Positions 54,233 through 61,877 are shown, numbered from the stretch's first letter. The stretch is 64,000 bases of DNA from Sinomonas cyclohexanicum (GCF_020886775.1 NZ_AP024525.1:2852001-2916000), one strand, 5' to 3'. The notes: generated by a model not told the origin, from the sequence alone. A program made the numbers and translations.

Positions 54233-54390
54233 CCAGCATCCAGAAGGGCCGCGACTTGTTCGCCGCCCGCCATCCCAACGGCCAGCCCGAGACCGAGGAC
54301 ACCGACCCGGGCAAGGCCGGGACCGTCCAATCCGGCCGCGACCTCTTCGCCAAGTTCCACCCCACCACTCAGAAGGAGAATGACCGATGA
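54229..54390 (+). CDS. 53-residue protein with an internal duplication
   Basis: The sequence GRDLFAARHP (residues 7-16) recurs as GRDLFAKFHP (residues 36-45). Such duplicated peptides are often binding motifs for a partner protein. It starts with ATG overlapping the previous stop, after AAAGGAGAAAGC. No family is recognised. Confidence 0.5.
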   Translation: MTSIQKGRDLFAARHPNGQPETEDTDPGKAGTVQSGRDLFAKFHPTTQKENDR

Positions 54391-55142
54391 ACCGCTACCC
54401 GCTCACGTCCGAGCACCACCACCTCCCCGCCCAGATTGCCCGCATCCTCCGCGTCCTCGGCGTCGAAGGGCTCCCGGCCGGCATCCTCGAGGGCCCGGCC
54501 ACCGCGCACCGCGGGAACGCCGCCGACATGGTCAACGCCGTGCACCAGCACGTGGACCACCTCGAGGCCGCAGCGCAGGCCGTCCTGCGTGGTGAGGACC
54601 CGACCGAGCACCTCGTCCTCCACGCGGCGTGGTCCAACTTCCCGGCGCTCATCCAGCGCATCGACGAGGGAAGCCGCGACGGGTACATGGCCCTGCTCAA
54701 CACCCACGCCGACCTCATCCTCCGGGCCGTCCGCGAGCAGATCTTCGAGCCCGCCCTCGACGAGCTCCAGGGACTCGTGGACGAGCATCCCGAGATCGTG
54801 TGGGACGAGATGTCCGCGGCGATGAGCGGCGACTACAAGGCCGCCGTCCTCATCCGTGACGCGCAGCCCCTCGCCGCCCGCCTCGCCCAGGCTGTCGAGC
54901 TGAGGGAGAAGCTGCATCCCCGGGCGTTCGATGACGAGGCCGCGTGGGCCCTCGAGCCCGGCGCGCTCAACCGCTCCGACCCCGAGCCGGGCAAGCTCAC
55001 GTTCTGGGTCGGGATCCTCGGTGCGGGCCTCACGCCGGACTACCCCACCATCCGCGAGTGGGAGGAGCGCCGGGACTCGGAGCAGTTCGCCGGCCCCGAG
55101 GCCGAGCCCCTCGTCTCCCGCGCGTGGGTCACGCGCGACTGA
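54387..55142 (+). CDS. Unknown acidic helical protein of the element, 251 residues
   Basis: This is the largest product of the small-gene run. It is soluble, acidic and mostly helical (ADMVNAVHQHVDHLEAAAQAVL, then LILRAVREQIFEPALDELQGL). The last third contains a conserved-looking region (WVGILGAGLTPDYPTIREWEER). I do not recognise it. It begins with ATG overlapping the previous stop and is followed by a hairpin that could end the transcript. Confidence 0.5.
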   Translation: MNRYPLTSEHHHLPAQIARILRVLGVEGLPAGILEGPATAHRGNAADMVNAVHQHVDHLEAAAQAVLRGEDPTEHLVLHAAWSNFPALIQRIDEGSRDGYMALLNTHADLILRAVREQIFEPALDELQGLVDEHPEIVWDEMSAAMSGDYKAAVLIRDAQPLAARLAQAVELREKLHPRAFDDEAAWALEPGALNRSDPEPGKLTFWVGILGAGLTPDYPTIREWEERRDSEQFAGPEAEPLVSRAWVTRD

Positions 55143-55156
55143 GGACACACGCTGCC

Positions 55157-55183
55157 CGCCCCGGAGCCAAGCGTTCCGGGGCG
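55157..55183 (+). terminator. Hairpin before the HNH gene
   Basis: CGCCCCGGA (55157-55165) pairs with TCCGGGGCG (55175-55183), flanked by further G/C pairs. It probably ends the run of small genes or separates it from the HNH gene, which has its own ribosome-binding site (GAAAGGGA). Confidence 0.6.
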
Positions 55184-55213
55184 CGGCAGCCCAACACAGG
55201 GAAAGGGACCAGC

Positions 55214-55522
55214 ATGGCGACCAGTCGCACAGGCACCACGCGATGGCTCAAGGTCAGGGCCCAGGCACTCAGGCTAGCCCGGCTCAACGGCGTCACGCAC
55301 TGCATGTTCTGCCGCGTCGAGCTCGACTACAAGCAAGGACGGACACCTCGGAGCGCCGAGGTCGACCATCTCGTGCCTCACTCCCGAGGAGGCGAAGACG
55401 TCCTTGAGAACTGCGCGGTAATCTGCCGCCGCTGCAACCAGTCGAAGGGCAACCGCGCCGCGCCCAGCCAGGTCACCGTACTGGCAGCCAAGCCGCTGAA
55501 GGTCAGCCGGCGGTGGTCGTGA
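55214..55522 (+). CDS. HNH endonuclease
   Basis: The 102-residue nuclease has a zinc Cys pair (HCMFCRVEL), the HNH core EVDHLVPHSRGGEDVLENCAVICRRCNQSKGNR, with catalytic DH and the second Cys pair, and a basic tail. In many cos phages an HNH protein lies next to the terminase genes and is needed for cos cutting. Here it is 130 bases before the terminase small subunit gene, which fits that role. ATG 55214 follows GAAAGGGA. Confidence 0.85.
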   Translation: MATSRTGTTRWLKVRAQALRLARLNGVTHCMFCRVELDYKQGRTPRSAEVDHLVPHSRGGEDVLENCAVICRRCNQSKGNRAAPSQVTVLAAKPLKVSRRWS

Positions 55523-55652
55523 CAACTGAGACACCCACCCCCGGTTACCCTCCCGTGGCCCTGTCCTCGCTCCCTCGGCCCAGCGGGATCGGTATCCCTC
55601 CGGAAGCCGGATCAATCGACCTATTGACGCATCAAACAGAAAGGAGTGGGCG
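55523..55652 (+). other. Gene-free gap between HNH nuclease and terS: possible packaging (cos) site
   Basis: No gene is seen. The gap contains CACCCCCGGTTACC and TTGACGCATCAAAC, with AGAAAGGAG (a ribosome-binding site) just before terS. In HNH-type cos phages the cos site is usually in this position. This is inference from position only. Confidence 0.3.
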
Positions 55653-55997
55653 ATGACTGCCCCAGATGTACCCTCAGGGCTCCGAGCACCCGGCCGGAAG
55701 CTCTGGAAAGCGGTTGTCGACGACTATGAGCGGGGGGAGCACGAGCTCGTGGTCCTCCTCGAGGCGGCCCGGACGGTGGACGCGCTGGATGCCCTCGAGG
55801 CGATCGTCAGGACCGAGGGCGTCACGAACGTGTCGCCGCAGGGAGTGAGGGCCCATCCTGCCCTGGTCGAGGCGCGGAACCAACGCGTGACGCTGGCCAA
55901 GCTTGTGGCCTCGTTGCGGATCCCGCTGGACGACGCCGAGGCCGTGGGCCGCACCCAACAGCGCGTGGGCGTCCGTGCAGTCTCGGGCCTGAAGTGA
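55653..55997 (+). CDS. terS: Phage terminase small subunit, P27 family
   Basis: The small terminase subunit recognises DNA for packaging. The 114-residue protein has the P27 start (PSGLRAPGRKLWKAVVDDY, about residues 7-25), the helical middle (HELVVLLEAARTVDALDALE) and the region (VEARNQRVTLAKLVASLRIPLD) common in actinophage TerS. No large-subunit gene follows, only two small genes and a terminator. It overlaps the next gene by four bases (GTGA). Confidence 0.85.
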   Translation: MTAPDVPSGLRAPGRKLWKAVVDDYERGEHELVVLLEAARTVDALDALEAIVRTEGVTNVSPQGVRAHPALVEARNQRVTLAKLVASLRIPLDDAEAVGRTQQRVGVRAVSGLK

Positions 55998-56203
55998 AGC
56001 GCCGGCGTCAGGAGCCATCAAACGCGATCCCGGAGCACCTGCGGGTCGGCTCGTCGCTGCAGTTGGCCTCGTTCGATGAATGGCTCCGTCAGCGTCTGGC
56101 ATTCATGTCCGAGGTGGGCCGTGACGGGCTCCTCGCGCTCGGGACGAGCCCCGTTGAGTGGGTTATCGAGTGTGTCGAGGTCCGCAAGGCGGTGAAGGGA
56201 TGA
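55994..56203 (+). CDS. Small protein after terS
   Basis: The 69-residue protein starts with GTG in the terS stop. It is helical and basic at the start (MKRRRQEPSNAIPEHLRVG), with a Trp-containing middle (FDEWLRQRLAFMSEVGR). No family is recognised. Co-translation with terS suggests a packaging or capsid-redirecting role, a guess. Confidence 0.5.
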   Translation: MKRRRQEPSNAIPEHLRVGSSLQLASFDEWLRQRLAFMSEVGRDGLLALGTSPVEWVIECVEVRKAVKG

Positions 56204-56454
56204 GGCGCCGTCGGCCGGCACTCCCGGCACCCCTGGACTTCGAGCAGGCGCTCCCCGAGTTCGTCGATGACCTCTCTGAGCCCTACCCGGTGCGGCGGGC
56301 GCGGTGGGATGCGTGGATGGTCGGCTGGGAGGAGCTGGACGCCTCGGTGAAGGCTTGGTACGCGGTCAAGGGCATCGAGGAGCCGCCGGAGGATGCGCTG
56401 GACCGTATCCGCCTCAGACCGATGCAGCCGTTCGACGGGTACGACGGCGTCTAG
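56200..56454 (+). CDS. Small acidic protein after terS
   Basis: The 84-residue protein starts with ATG overlapping the previous stop. It is acidic with many Trp (RWDAWMVGWEELDASVKAWYA). It is unknown to me and is the last gene of the terS operon before a strong terminator. Confidence 0.5.
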   Translation: MRRRRPALPAPLDFEQALPEFVDDLSEPYPVRRARWDAWMVGWEELDASVKAWYAVKGIEEPPEDALDRIRLRPMQPFDGYDGV

Positions 56455-56459
56455 GACAG

Positions 56460-56487
56460 CCCCCGGAACCAGGAATGGTTCCGGGGG
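56460..56487 (+). terminator. Terminator of the terS operon
   Basis: CCCCCGGAACC (56460-56470) pairs perfectly with GGTTCCGGGGG (56477-56487), followed by CCTCTGTCGTTGTC. It ends the rightward packaging-type operon before the accessory module. Confidence 0.85.
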
Positions 56488-56599
56488 CCTCTGTCGTTGT
56501 CGCTTAGGCGGGCCAGTACGGCCCGCCCCAAGCATGGGTAGTAGAATCGCTTGTTCGTTCCTGATTTACTAGCACCGACAGCAACCTAAAGGGGGAGTC

Positions 56600-56818
56600 A
56601 TGCCAAGGACGCGTAGAACCCAACGGAGGCGTGCGGCGGCCTTCCGTGCAGCTGGGAGCATGTTGGACCTGTCCGGACGGTCAACGGCTACTATCATCTC
56701 GGGGTTTGTGACTGCGCGCCGCTCAACGCCTGGTGACTGGTATCAGGTTGGTCGCGACATCACAGTCGCCATGGGACGGCAGGGAAAGACCCTCAGCGCT
56801 AAGAAGAGTGGCTTCTGA
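56600..56818 (+). CDS. Small basic protein of the accessory module
   Basis: The 72-residue protein starts MPRTRRTQRRRAAAFRAAGS after GGGGGAG. It has a basic N-terminus and no recognised domain. The local base composition is clearly lower in GC than the rest of the element, suggesting separate acquisition. It overlaps the start of the DUF2335 gene. Confidence 0.45.
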   Translation: MPRTRRTQRRRAAAFRAAGSMLDLSGRSTATIISGFVTARRSTPGDWYQVGRDITVAMGRQGKTLSAKKSGF

Positions 56819-57251
56819 CATCGAGAGGGTCAATGATGACCCTCAGCCTGAAGGCCGAGTCGATGGGTACTTCCAGCCAGAGCTGGACGCAGGATCGCCG
56901 CAGCAGATCTTCGCATATGAGTACAGGCACAGCGGCCCGCTTCCTTCAGCCGCAGACCTCGCGGCATATAAGGCGATCGACCCCGAGCTACCTCGTGAAA
57001 TCCTTGAGATGGCCAAGCGAGAACAGAGCCATCGGCATCAGATGGACCGGGATGAGTTGCGCGAAGGCGTTTCCGTCACGAAACGTGGGCAGAGCTTGGG
57101 CTTTTGGATTGCCGTCGTCGTCATGGCAGTTGCCGTTGTGCTCGGACTAGCCGGCCAACCATGGGTCGCTGGCCTGCTTGGGACAGTTGATCTAGTAGCG
57201 CTGGTGACCGTATTTGTGCTGGGACGAAGCGAACGAAAGCCGGAACAGTGA
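56808..57251 (+). CDS. DUF2335 membrane protein
   Basis: The 147-residue protein has the DUF2335 signature (HSGPLPSAADLAAYKAIDPE, then REILEMAKREQSHRHQMDRD, about residues 45-85). Two membrane helices follow (LGFWIAVVVMAVAVVLGLAG and LLGTVDLVALVTVFVLG). DUF2335 proteins are frequent cargo of phage-like and mobile elements. Their function is unknown, and roles in superinfection or defence are only suspected. The start is GTG 56808. Confidence 0.75.
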   Translation: MASDIERVNDDPQPEGRVDGYFQPELDAGSPQQIFAYEYRHSGPLPSAADLAAYKAIDPELPREILEMAKREQSHRHQMDRDELREGVSVTKRGQSLGFWIAVVVMAVAVVLGLAGQPWVAGLLGTVDLVALVTVFVLGRSERKPEQ

Positions 57252-57288
57252 TTGTGTCTGCAACCTCCCGCGCCAACGTCATCCTCTC

Positions 57289-57588
57289 CTAATCCCGCCC
57301 GAGCCATTGCGGCTCGATCGCGCGGCGCTGGACCCTCGAGGCGTCCACCCAGAACTCTGTCGCGGCCTCGAAATACTCTTTGGGCCAGAGCACCTGCACC
57401 CGTACCCGGTCATGTGTCCAAGCCAGGGCGAACCCGCGCTTGTACGCCTCGCCGCCCTCGTCGGTTGGCACGTTCACCCAGACCGGGCGGGCCTTGGCCG
57501 GCCGTGTGACGTTCCCTGAGGGCTCGGGAGCGGATAGCGGCCGCGGCTCGCGTGTGAGGGCCACGGGGGCGGCATGCGCTGTCTCCAT
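57289..57588 (-). CDS. Hypothetical protein of the accessory module
   Basis: The 99-residue protein reads leftward. Its second half looks folded (PVWVNVPTDEGGEAYKRGFA, VQVLWPKEYFEAATEFWVDA), while the first 30 residues are low complexity. No family is recognised. It is on the opposite strand to the DUF2335 gene, with 37 bases between the converging stops. Confidence 0.5.
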   Translation of the reverse strand: METAHAAPVALTREPRPLSAPEPSGNVTRPAKARPVWVNVPTDEGGEAYKRGFALAWTHDRVRVQVLWPKEYFEAATEFWVDASRVQRRAIEPQWLGRD

Positions 57589-57627
57589 GCCAGCAGTGTG
57601 CGCCTGGGGTCCGACAGAGGCCAGCGG

Positions 57628-57942
57628 CTAGGCCCGCTCGCCTCTCGCCTTCCCTAGTTCGACCTCGGCAACGCGCCGAGCCTCGGCTACGCTCACCCTC
57701 TGTCCGCGGCGGCTGGCCGCCTCGATGAGCTTGAGTGCGATTGAATCCACGGTGTCTTCAGGGCCGAACGGGACCGACACGGCTAGCGTGGCCGCAGCAC
57801 TCACGGGACGCTGTTGTTTGGCGCGTCTCCGCTTCCTCTTGACGACGCCCCAGACGACCAGGCCGACGAGCCCTATCGTAAGTGGCCATGCAAGCCACGG
57901 GACGTATCGGAACAGAATGGTAATCCACACCAGCACGGCCAC
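57628..57942 (-). CDS. Small two-helix membrane protein
   Basis: The 104-residue protein starts with GTG and has two hydrophobic helices (LVWITILFRYVPWLAWP, LTIGLVGLVVWGVV). A basic stretch (KRKRRRAKQQR) and a C-terminal helical domain (ALKLIEAASRRGQRVSVAEARRVAEVEL) follow. It is of unknown function, possibly holin-like by layout, but no known holin motif is present. The start region is 192 bases from the lipoprotein gene. Confidence 0.5.
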   Translation of the reverse strand: MAVLVWITILFRYVPWLAWPLTIGLVGLVVWGVVKRKRRRAKQQRPVSAAATLAVSVPFGPEDTVDSIALKLIEAASRRGQRVSVAEARRVAEVELGKARGERA

Positions 57943-58121
57943 GGGAACGAAAATCCAGCCCAGGAGGTTGCTGTTTCTGCCGGATCGTCAGGATTGCCAT
58001 GCTTGGAGCGTAGGCGAGCAGACTGACAAACGACAGCCCGCGACGAACCCACGAGGTCGTGCAGCGCCTCGCGTCGGCGCGGGCATGTGCTGCCCCATCT
58101 AGGCGAGCCGCGCCCGGTGGC

Positions 58122-58127
58122 TAACAT
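58122..58127 (+). promoter_or_regulatory. -10 box of the lipoprotein gene (leaderless)
   Basis: TAACAT ends seven bases before ATG 58135, the same spacing as at dapD and the integrase gene. Confidence 0.45.
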
Positions 58128-58134
58128 GGGCAGC

Positions 58135-58719
58135 ATGGTCCGCCGCCGCATTTGGTCCGTCGCTGCCCTCTGCCTCGCGCTAACCGGATGCTCGGGAGGA
58201 CCAGCGCCTGGCATGCCGACGTTCCCGCCGCCTACTCCCACCGACTCCCACGCAAAGCTCGCGACCGTGGGCGACCCCATTACCGTGGACTACGGCGGAC
58301 AGCGCATCGAGGTAACCGTTTCCGATCTGAAGTACCTGAAGCAGGGGAAGAGCGGATCGGGAGTGCTGTTCAATGTGAGCCTAAGGAACCTTTCGGATCA
58401 GCCGTACCGCTTGAAATACGGTGAGTTCATGGCGGCCAATCTGCTCTCGGGCGGCGGTCCGCTGAGTTTTGATGATCGGCATCCGATACTTCCATTGCCC
58501 GGCTTTGACTTCACGCAGTATGGCAAGCCTCTCCCATATGTGGGAGTCGTTGGCCCGATGCAGACGGTTTCGGGGCTTGTCTGGCTTGAAGGCCCATCCG
58601 GGGACGACAAGACGGATATTCTCTACATGCCCGGGGCCAACGCCGACTACAGCACCAAGAACGCTCAGGGGACGTACACGCCGGACGATTTCAGCGTGTA
58701 CGCAGTGTGGCCAGCCTGA
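58135..58719 (+). CDS. Putative lipoprotein with a DUF4352-like beta domain
   Basis: The 194-residue protein has a short signal with lipobox LTGC (Cys about residue 19), a proline-rich linker, and a beta-sandwich-like domain (TVDYGGQRIEVTVSDLKYLK, VLFNVSLRNLSDQPYRLKYGEF, QTVSGLVWLEGPSGDDK) of the DUF4352/TRP-like type. Surface proteins of this type in mobile elements may affect phage adsorption. That is a guess. ATG 58135 is chosen because of the -10 box; an ATG three codons upstream is possible. Confidence 0.6.
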   Translation: MVRRRIWSVAALCLALTGCSGGPAPGMPTFPPPTPTDSHAKLATVGDPITVDYGGQRIEVTVSDLKYLKQGKSGSGVLFNVSLRNLSDQPYRLKYGEFMAANLLSGGGPLSFDDRHPILPLPGFDFTQYGKPLPYVGVVGPMQTVSGLVWLEGPSGDDKTDILYMPGANADYSTKNAQGTYTPDDFSVYAVWPA

Positions 58720-59141
58720 GGAGGCCCACGGCCCGCCCCTGTGACCGGGCACGAGCAGGTCAAAGGCGGTCAGGGACTCACGGGGCGGTGTTTTCCTGCC
58801 ATGCGACCTCCCGCGGGATCCAGAGCCGGAGGACGTCCTCGAGATCGCCCTTGAGCACGTCGGCGCCTGCGCTGGTGGCCCCACGGCCGGGCGTGGTGAG
58901 CTCCTTTCTAGGGGAGTGAGCGAGTGCGCGGTTGACGAAGGGTGCGATGTTGGCTTCGAGCCAGTCGCCGGCTTCGTCGGGCGCATTCCTTCCTCCCCAG
59001 CGATCGATCGCGACGTGCGCCAAGGGGCGCTGGCGGTCGAGTTCCACGTCGATGCGGAGGTGCCCGGACGGGACGGGGATCCGCCAGTGGGTTTCGTGCT
59101 TGACGGCACCGAGGCCGGCCAGGAGCTGGTCAAGTCCTTTT

Positions 59142-60525
59142 GAGTGGTGTATGTGCTCGGTGATCCCTCGGTGGGTTATGCGGTGAGGGTGTGGAGCTCG
59201 GCGGTGGGGTCCTCCTCTTCGGGGTCGGGTTCGCCGACGCGGCGTGCGTGGGTGAGGGCGTCGAGGCCGAAGTAGCGGCGCTGTTCGGCCCATTCGTCGT
59301 GCTGCTCGGCCAGTACGGCGCCGACGAGGCGGATGATGGAGTCCCGGTCGGGGAAGATGCCCACGACGTCGGTGCGCCGGCGGATCTCGCGGTTGAGCCG
59401 CTCGTTGGGGTTGTTCGACCAGATCTGGCGCCAGATGGACTTCGGGAATGCGGTGAACGCCAGGATCTCCTCGCGGGCGTCCTCGAGGTGGGCGAAGGCC
59501 TTGGGGAGCTTGTGCTCGAGGGTCTCCAGGACGCGGTCGAACTGGGCGTGCACGGCCTCGGCGTCGGGCTGGTCGAAGACGGTGCTCAGGAGCGTCTTGA
59601 CCCAGGGCCAGGAGCTCTTGGGCGTGGTGGACATGAGGTTGGCGGCGTAGTGGGTGCGGCAGCGCTGCCAGGCGGCGCCGGGCAGCGTCGCCCCCGTCGC
59701 GGCGACCAGACCGGCGTGGGCGTCGGAGGTGACGAGCTTGACCCCGGTCAGGCCCCGGGCGACGAGGTCGCGGAAGAACCCCAGCCAGCCGGCTCCGTCC
59801 TCGGCGGAGCTGACCTGCAGGCCAAGGACTTCGCGGTAGCCCTCGGCGTTGACCCCCGTGGCGACCAGGACCGCGACCTTGACCACACGCCCGCCCTCGC
59901 GCACCCGCATGGTCAGCGCGTCCGCGGCGACGAAAGTGTATGGGCCCGCATCCAGGGGCCGGGTGCGGAAGGCCTCGACCTGGGCGTCGAGGTCCTTGGC
60001 CATCTCCGAGACCTGGGACTTGGACAGGCCGGTGATCCCGAGGGTCTGGACGAGTTTCTCCATCCGCCTCGTGGAGACGCCCAGGAGGTAGCAGTTGGCC
60101 ACCACGGTGGTCAGGGCTGCCTCGGCACGGCGGCGCCGCTCCAGCAGCCAGTCCGGGAAGTACGACCCGGCCCGCAGCTTCGGGATCGCGACGTCGATCG
60201 TGCCGGCGCGGGTGTCGAAGTCACGGTGCCGGTACCCGTTGCGCCGGTTCACGCGCTCCGGGCTGGCGGTGCCGTAGGAGGCTCCGCAGACCGCGTCGGC
60301 GTCTGCGGAGAGCAGTGCGTTGACGAACGTCCTCATCATCTCCCGCAGCAGGTCCGGAGAGGCCTGGGCCAGATGCTCTTCGAGGAAACGGGCAGGATCG
60401 ATACTGTTGGGTGCGACGGTCATCGCGGCCGTCCTTTCGAGTCGAGGTAGAAGACTTCTCGAAGGATCACGCGGTGACCGTCCTCGTCCTACGACGACAC
60501 GCTCACCGGGAGCCGTACACCACTC
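59142..60525 (-). mobile_element. IS256-family insertion sequence
   Basis: The element has ends GAGTGGTGTA (59142) and TACACCACTC (ending 60525) and a complete transposase gene. The length of about 1.38 kb is normal for the family. No 8-bp target duplication is visible (59134-59141 and 60526-60533 differ), suggesting a deletion at one side after insertion. Confidence 0.85.
59176..60423 (-). CDS. IS256-family transposase (mutator type)
   Basis: The 415-residue protein has the family start (LREMMRTFVNALLSADADAV), the core (YTFVAADALTMRVREGGRVV with first Asp; LVTSDAHAGLVAATGATLPG with the second), the CxxH box WQRCRTHYAANLM and SNNPNERLNREIRRRTDVVG with the catalytic Glu. It is full length without frameshift. 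Confidence 0.92.
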   Translation of the reverse strand: MTVAPNSIDPARFLEEHLAQASPDLLREMMRTFVNALLSADADAVCGASYGTASPERVNRRNGYRHRDFDTRAGTIDVAIPKLRAGSYFPDWLLERRRRAEAALTTVVANCYLLGVSTRRMEKLVQTLGITGLSKSQVSEMAKDLDAQVEAFRTRPLDAGPYTFVAADALTMRVREGGRVVKVAVLVATGVNAEGYREVLGLQVSSAEDGAGWLGFFRDLVARGLTGVKLVTSDAHAGLVAATGATLPGAAWQRCRTHYAANLMSTTPKSSWPWVKTLLSTVFDQPDAEAVHAQFDRVLETLEHKLPKAFAHLEDAREEILAFTAFPKSIWRQIWSNNPNERLNREIRRRTDVVGIFPDRDSIIRLVGAVLAEQHDEWAEQRRYFGLDALTHARRVGEPDPEEEDPTAELHTLTA

Positions 60526-60616
60526 TGCCGGACGCTACTCAGGAGCTCAGTTAGTTCGGCGGTGTTGTTCATTTGCGGACTCCAATCTGGACATGGTTGA
60601 TCCGGCGTTTAGGGAG

Positions 60617-60772
60617 CTAGTGGTTATCCGAGAAGTGCAGTTCGATAGGGCGAACGTCGATATTGATCCGTGTGTGTTTGCCGCCGTCGCGCTCGGTGAT
60701 TGTTGCGGGCAGCTCGATCCGCTCGCCGCACTCGGAGCAGATCAGGACGCGGACTGTCTCTTTGGATTCCAT
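60617..60772 (-). CDS. 51-residue Cys-pair protein
   Basis: It is not obvious from long open frames because of its size. The leftward frame from ATG 60772 reads MESKETVRVLICSECGERIE, followed by a beta-strand pattern and a stop at 60617. CSECG resembles one half of a zinc ribbon, and a single CxxC may pair with another chain. It is upstream of the split gene in the same direction, with a 44-base gap. No family is recognised. Confidence 0.5.
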   Translation of the reverse strand: MESKETVRVLICSECGERIELPATITERDGGKHTRINIDVRPIELHFSDNH

Positions 60773-61138
60773 GCCGTCAATCCTCGCACCCGGGCACCTT
60801 CCGAGTTCAAGCCGCGTGGACAGCGGGGGCCCTACGGCTCGCCTTTGCTTGACCCCGGCCCCAAACTCCCGCCGCCCCCGTCTCCGCTCAACGACATTCG
60901 CCCACGACGACCGGACCCGGCCCGGTTCGGGACGCGTCTACGTGTGGACCTAGGCCGGTGATCAGTCGGGACCTCACGACGGCGGCACGTCGTGTTCGGT
61001 GGAGATTGTGAGCCGCGGCCCTCTGGGTACGTGGGAGGGTCAGTAACACGCGAGCGGCGCTCGGAGCGCCCAACCGTGACCGAGGGGGACGGCCGCGGTT
61101 GAGCGGTCCCAGCGCCCCCGTGGGGGCGTGGAAGCCGG
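60773..61138. other. Gene-free region with small hairpins
   Basis: I see no convincing gene on either strand in these 366 bases. Short dyads such as GGCGCTCGGAGCGCC (about 61050) and GCGCCCCCGTGGGGGCG (about 61112) are present and may end the leftward operon or separate it from the 51-residue gene. Confidence 0.5.
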
Positions 61139-61228
61139 CTATGCGGGTGTGACCGCCTCGAGGATGACGCGCAGGAGCCCGGCCAGAGCGACGGCCGCGA
61201 GGACCAGCGTGGGCGTGTAGCGGTTCAC
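61139..61228 (-). CDS. 29-residue membrane peptide
   Basis: GTG 61228 overlaps the stop of the preceding peptide gene (GTGA). The product is almost a single hydrophobic helix (TLVLAAVALAGLLRVILEAV). It is coupled to the two genes upstream. It could be a small membrane effector or holin-like peptide, but its length makes it uncertain that it is real. Confidence 0.4.
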   Translation of the reverse strand: MNRYTPTLVLAAVALAGLLRVILEAVTPA

Positions 61229-61338
61229 GAGGCGGTCCAACCCGGCACGAGCCACGGCAGGACCGGGAACAGGACCATCGGGGCCATCAAGGTCAGCCAG
61301 ATGACGAGCACAAGCAGGTTCACGGGAACGTCTCGCAT
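61225..61338 (-). CDS. 37-residue membrane peptide
   Basis: ATG 61338 overlaps the stop of the 179-residue gene (TGATG). The sequence MRDVPVNLLVLVIWLTLMAP and its continuation form one hydrophobic helix with a short tail. The tight overlaps on both sides argue for translation. Confidence 0.45.
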   Translation of the reverse strand: MRDVPVNLLVLVIWLTLMAPMVLFPVLPWLVPGWTAS

Positions 61339-61877
61339 CAGAGCTCACCGCCGATCGCGTCGGCCACGGGGAACGCCTCGCCGAGGTGCGCGTCCTCGAA
61401 CTGGTGGCCGTCCGTGTGTCGGGTGAGGATCCAGCGCCGGGATGCCGCGATGAGCGACTGGCCGAGGGCAAAGGCCTGCGAGGGTGTGAGCTGTGGGTCT
61501 TGGCCCTCGTCGCCGCCGCGGATGACGGGCCAGAACACGACCGATCGGCGCTCGATGCTGTACATGGTGTCGATGAGCCAGCCGTCGCCTTCGATCTGCG
61601 GCCCGTCGAAGTGCGAGATTTCCCCGTCCATGTCCTCGGCGGGCGTGAAGCCTGCGGGGACGTCCTCGAACGGGACCAGCTCGGCTGGGAAGAACGTGCG
61701 CACGATCCCGGAGTCGAGGGCGACGGCGATGAGTCCGTTGTCCTCCTGGCCGGACTCGCCGGTGACGACGGTCCCGCGCTGGCCCACGAGATAGGCCCGG
61801 GTCTCAGTCGTGAACTCATCCGAGTGGACCACCAGCACCCGCTGGCCGAGGGGGAATGTGGGGGTAGGCTTGTTCAT
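61338..61877 (-). CDS. Unknown soluble protein, first gene of the right-end leftward operon
   Basis: The 179-residue acidic protein begins with a small beta-barrel-like part (QRVLVVHSDEFTTETRAYLVG, GTVVTGESGQEDNGLIAVAL, about residues 12-65). A second domain follows (IEGDGWLIDTMYSIERRSVV, TPSQAFALGQSLIAASRRWI). I do not recognise it. Its mRNA leader holds a nested hairpin and a stem that covers the ribosome-binding site, so translation may be regulated. It is followed by two overlapping membrane-peptide genes. Confidence 0.6.
   Translation of the reverse strand: MNKPTPTFPLGQRVLVVHSDEFTTETRAYLVGQRGTVVTGESGQEDNGLIAVALDSGIVRTFFPAELVPFEDVPAGFTPAEDMDGEISHFDGPQIEGDGWLIDTMYSIERRSVVFWPVIRGGDEGQDPQLTPSQAFALGQSLIAASRRWILTRHTDGHQFEDAHLGEAFPVADAIGGEL

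Larger units (their letters stand above)
58778..60572 (-). pseudogene. Small gene split by the IS256-type element
   Basis: The 3' part (58778-59141) encodes about 120 residues with a folded appearance (RIPVPSGHLRIDVELDRQRP, DEAGDWLEANIAPFVNRALA). The 5' part appears on the other side of the insertion: ATG 60572 with GGAG upstream encodes MNNTAELTELLSSVR up to 60526, where the IS begins. Sequences at the two junctions do not share a target duplication, so some bases were probably lost. The function is unknown. Confidence 0.6.

Noticed and set aside
59134-60533. 8-bp target duplication of the IS256-type element
   Set aside because: GTCCTTTT on the left and TGCCGGAC on the right do not match.
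60593-60961. Rightward open frame over the 51-residue gene
   Set aside because: Its composition is that of a shadow frame; the leftward frame has a CxxC motif, a natural start and a compact end.
61338-61877. Immunity repressor of the element
   Set aside because: No helix-turn-helix could be seen in the protein, so the repressor remains unidentified.
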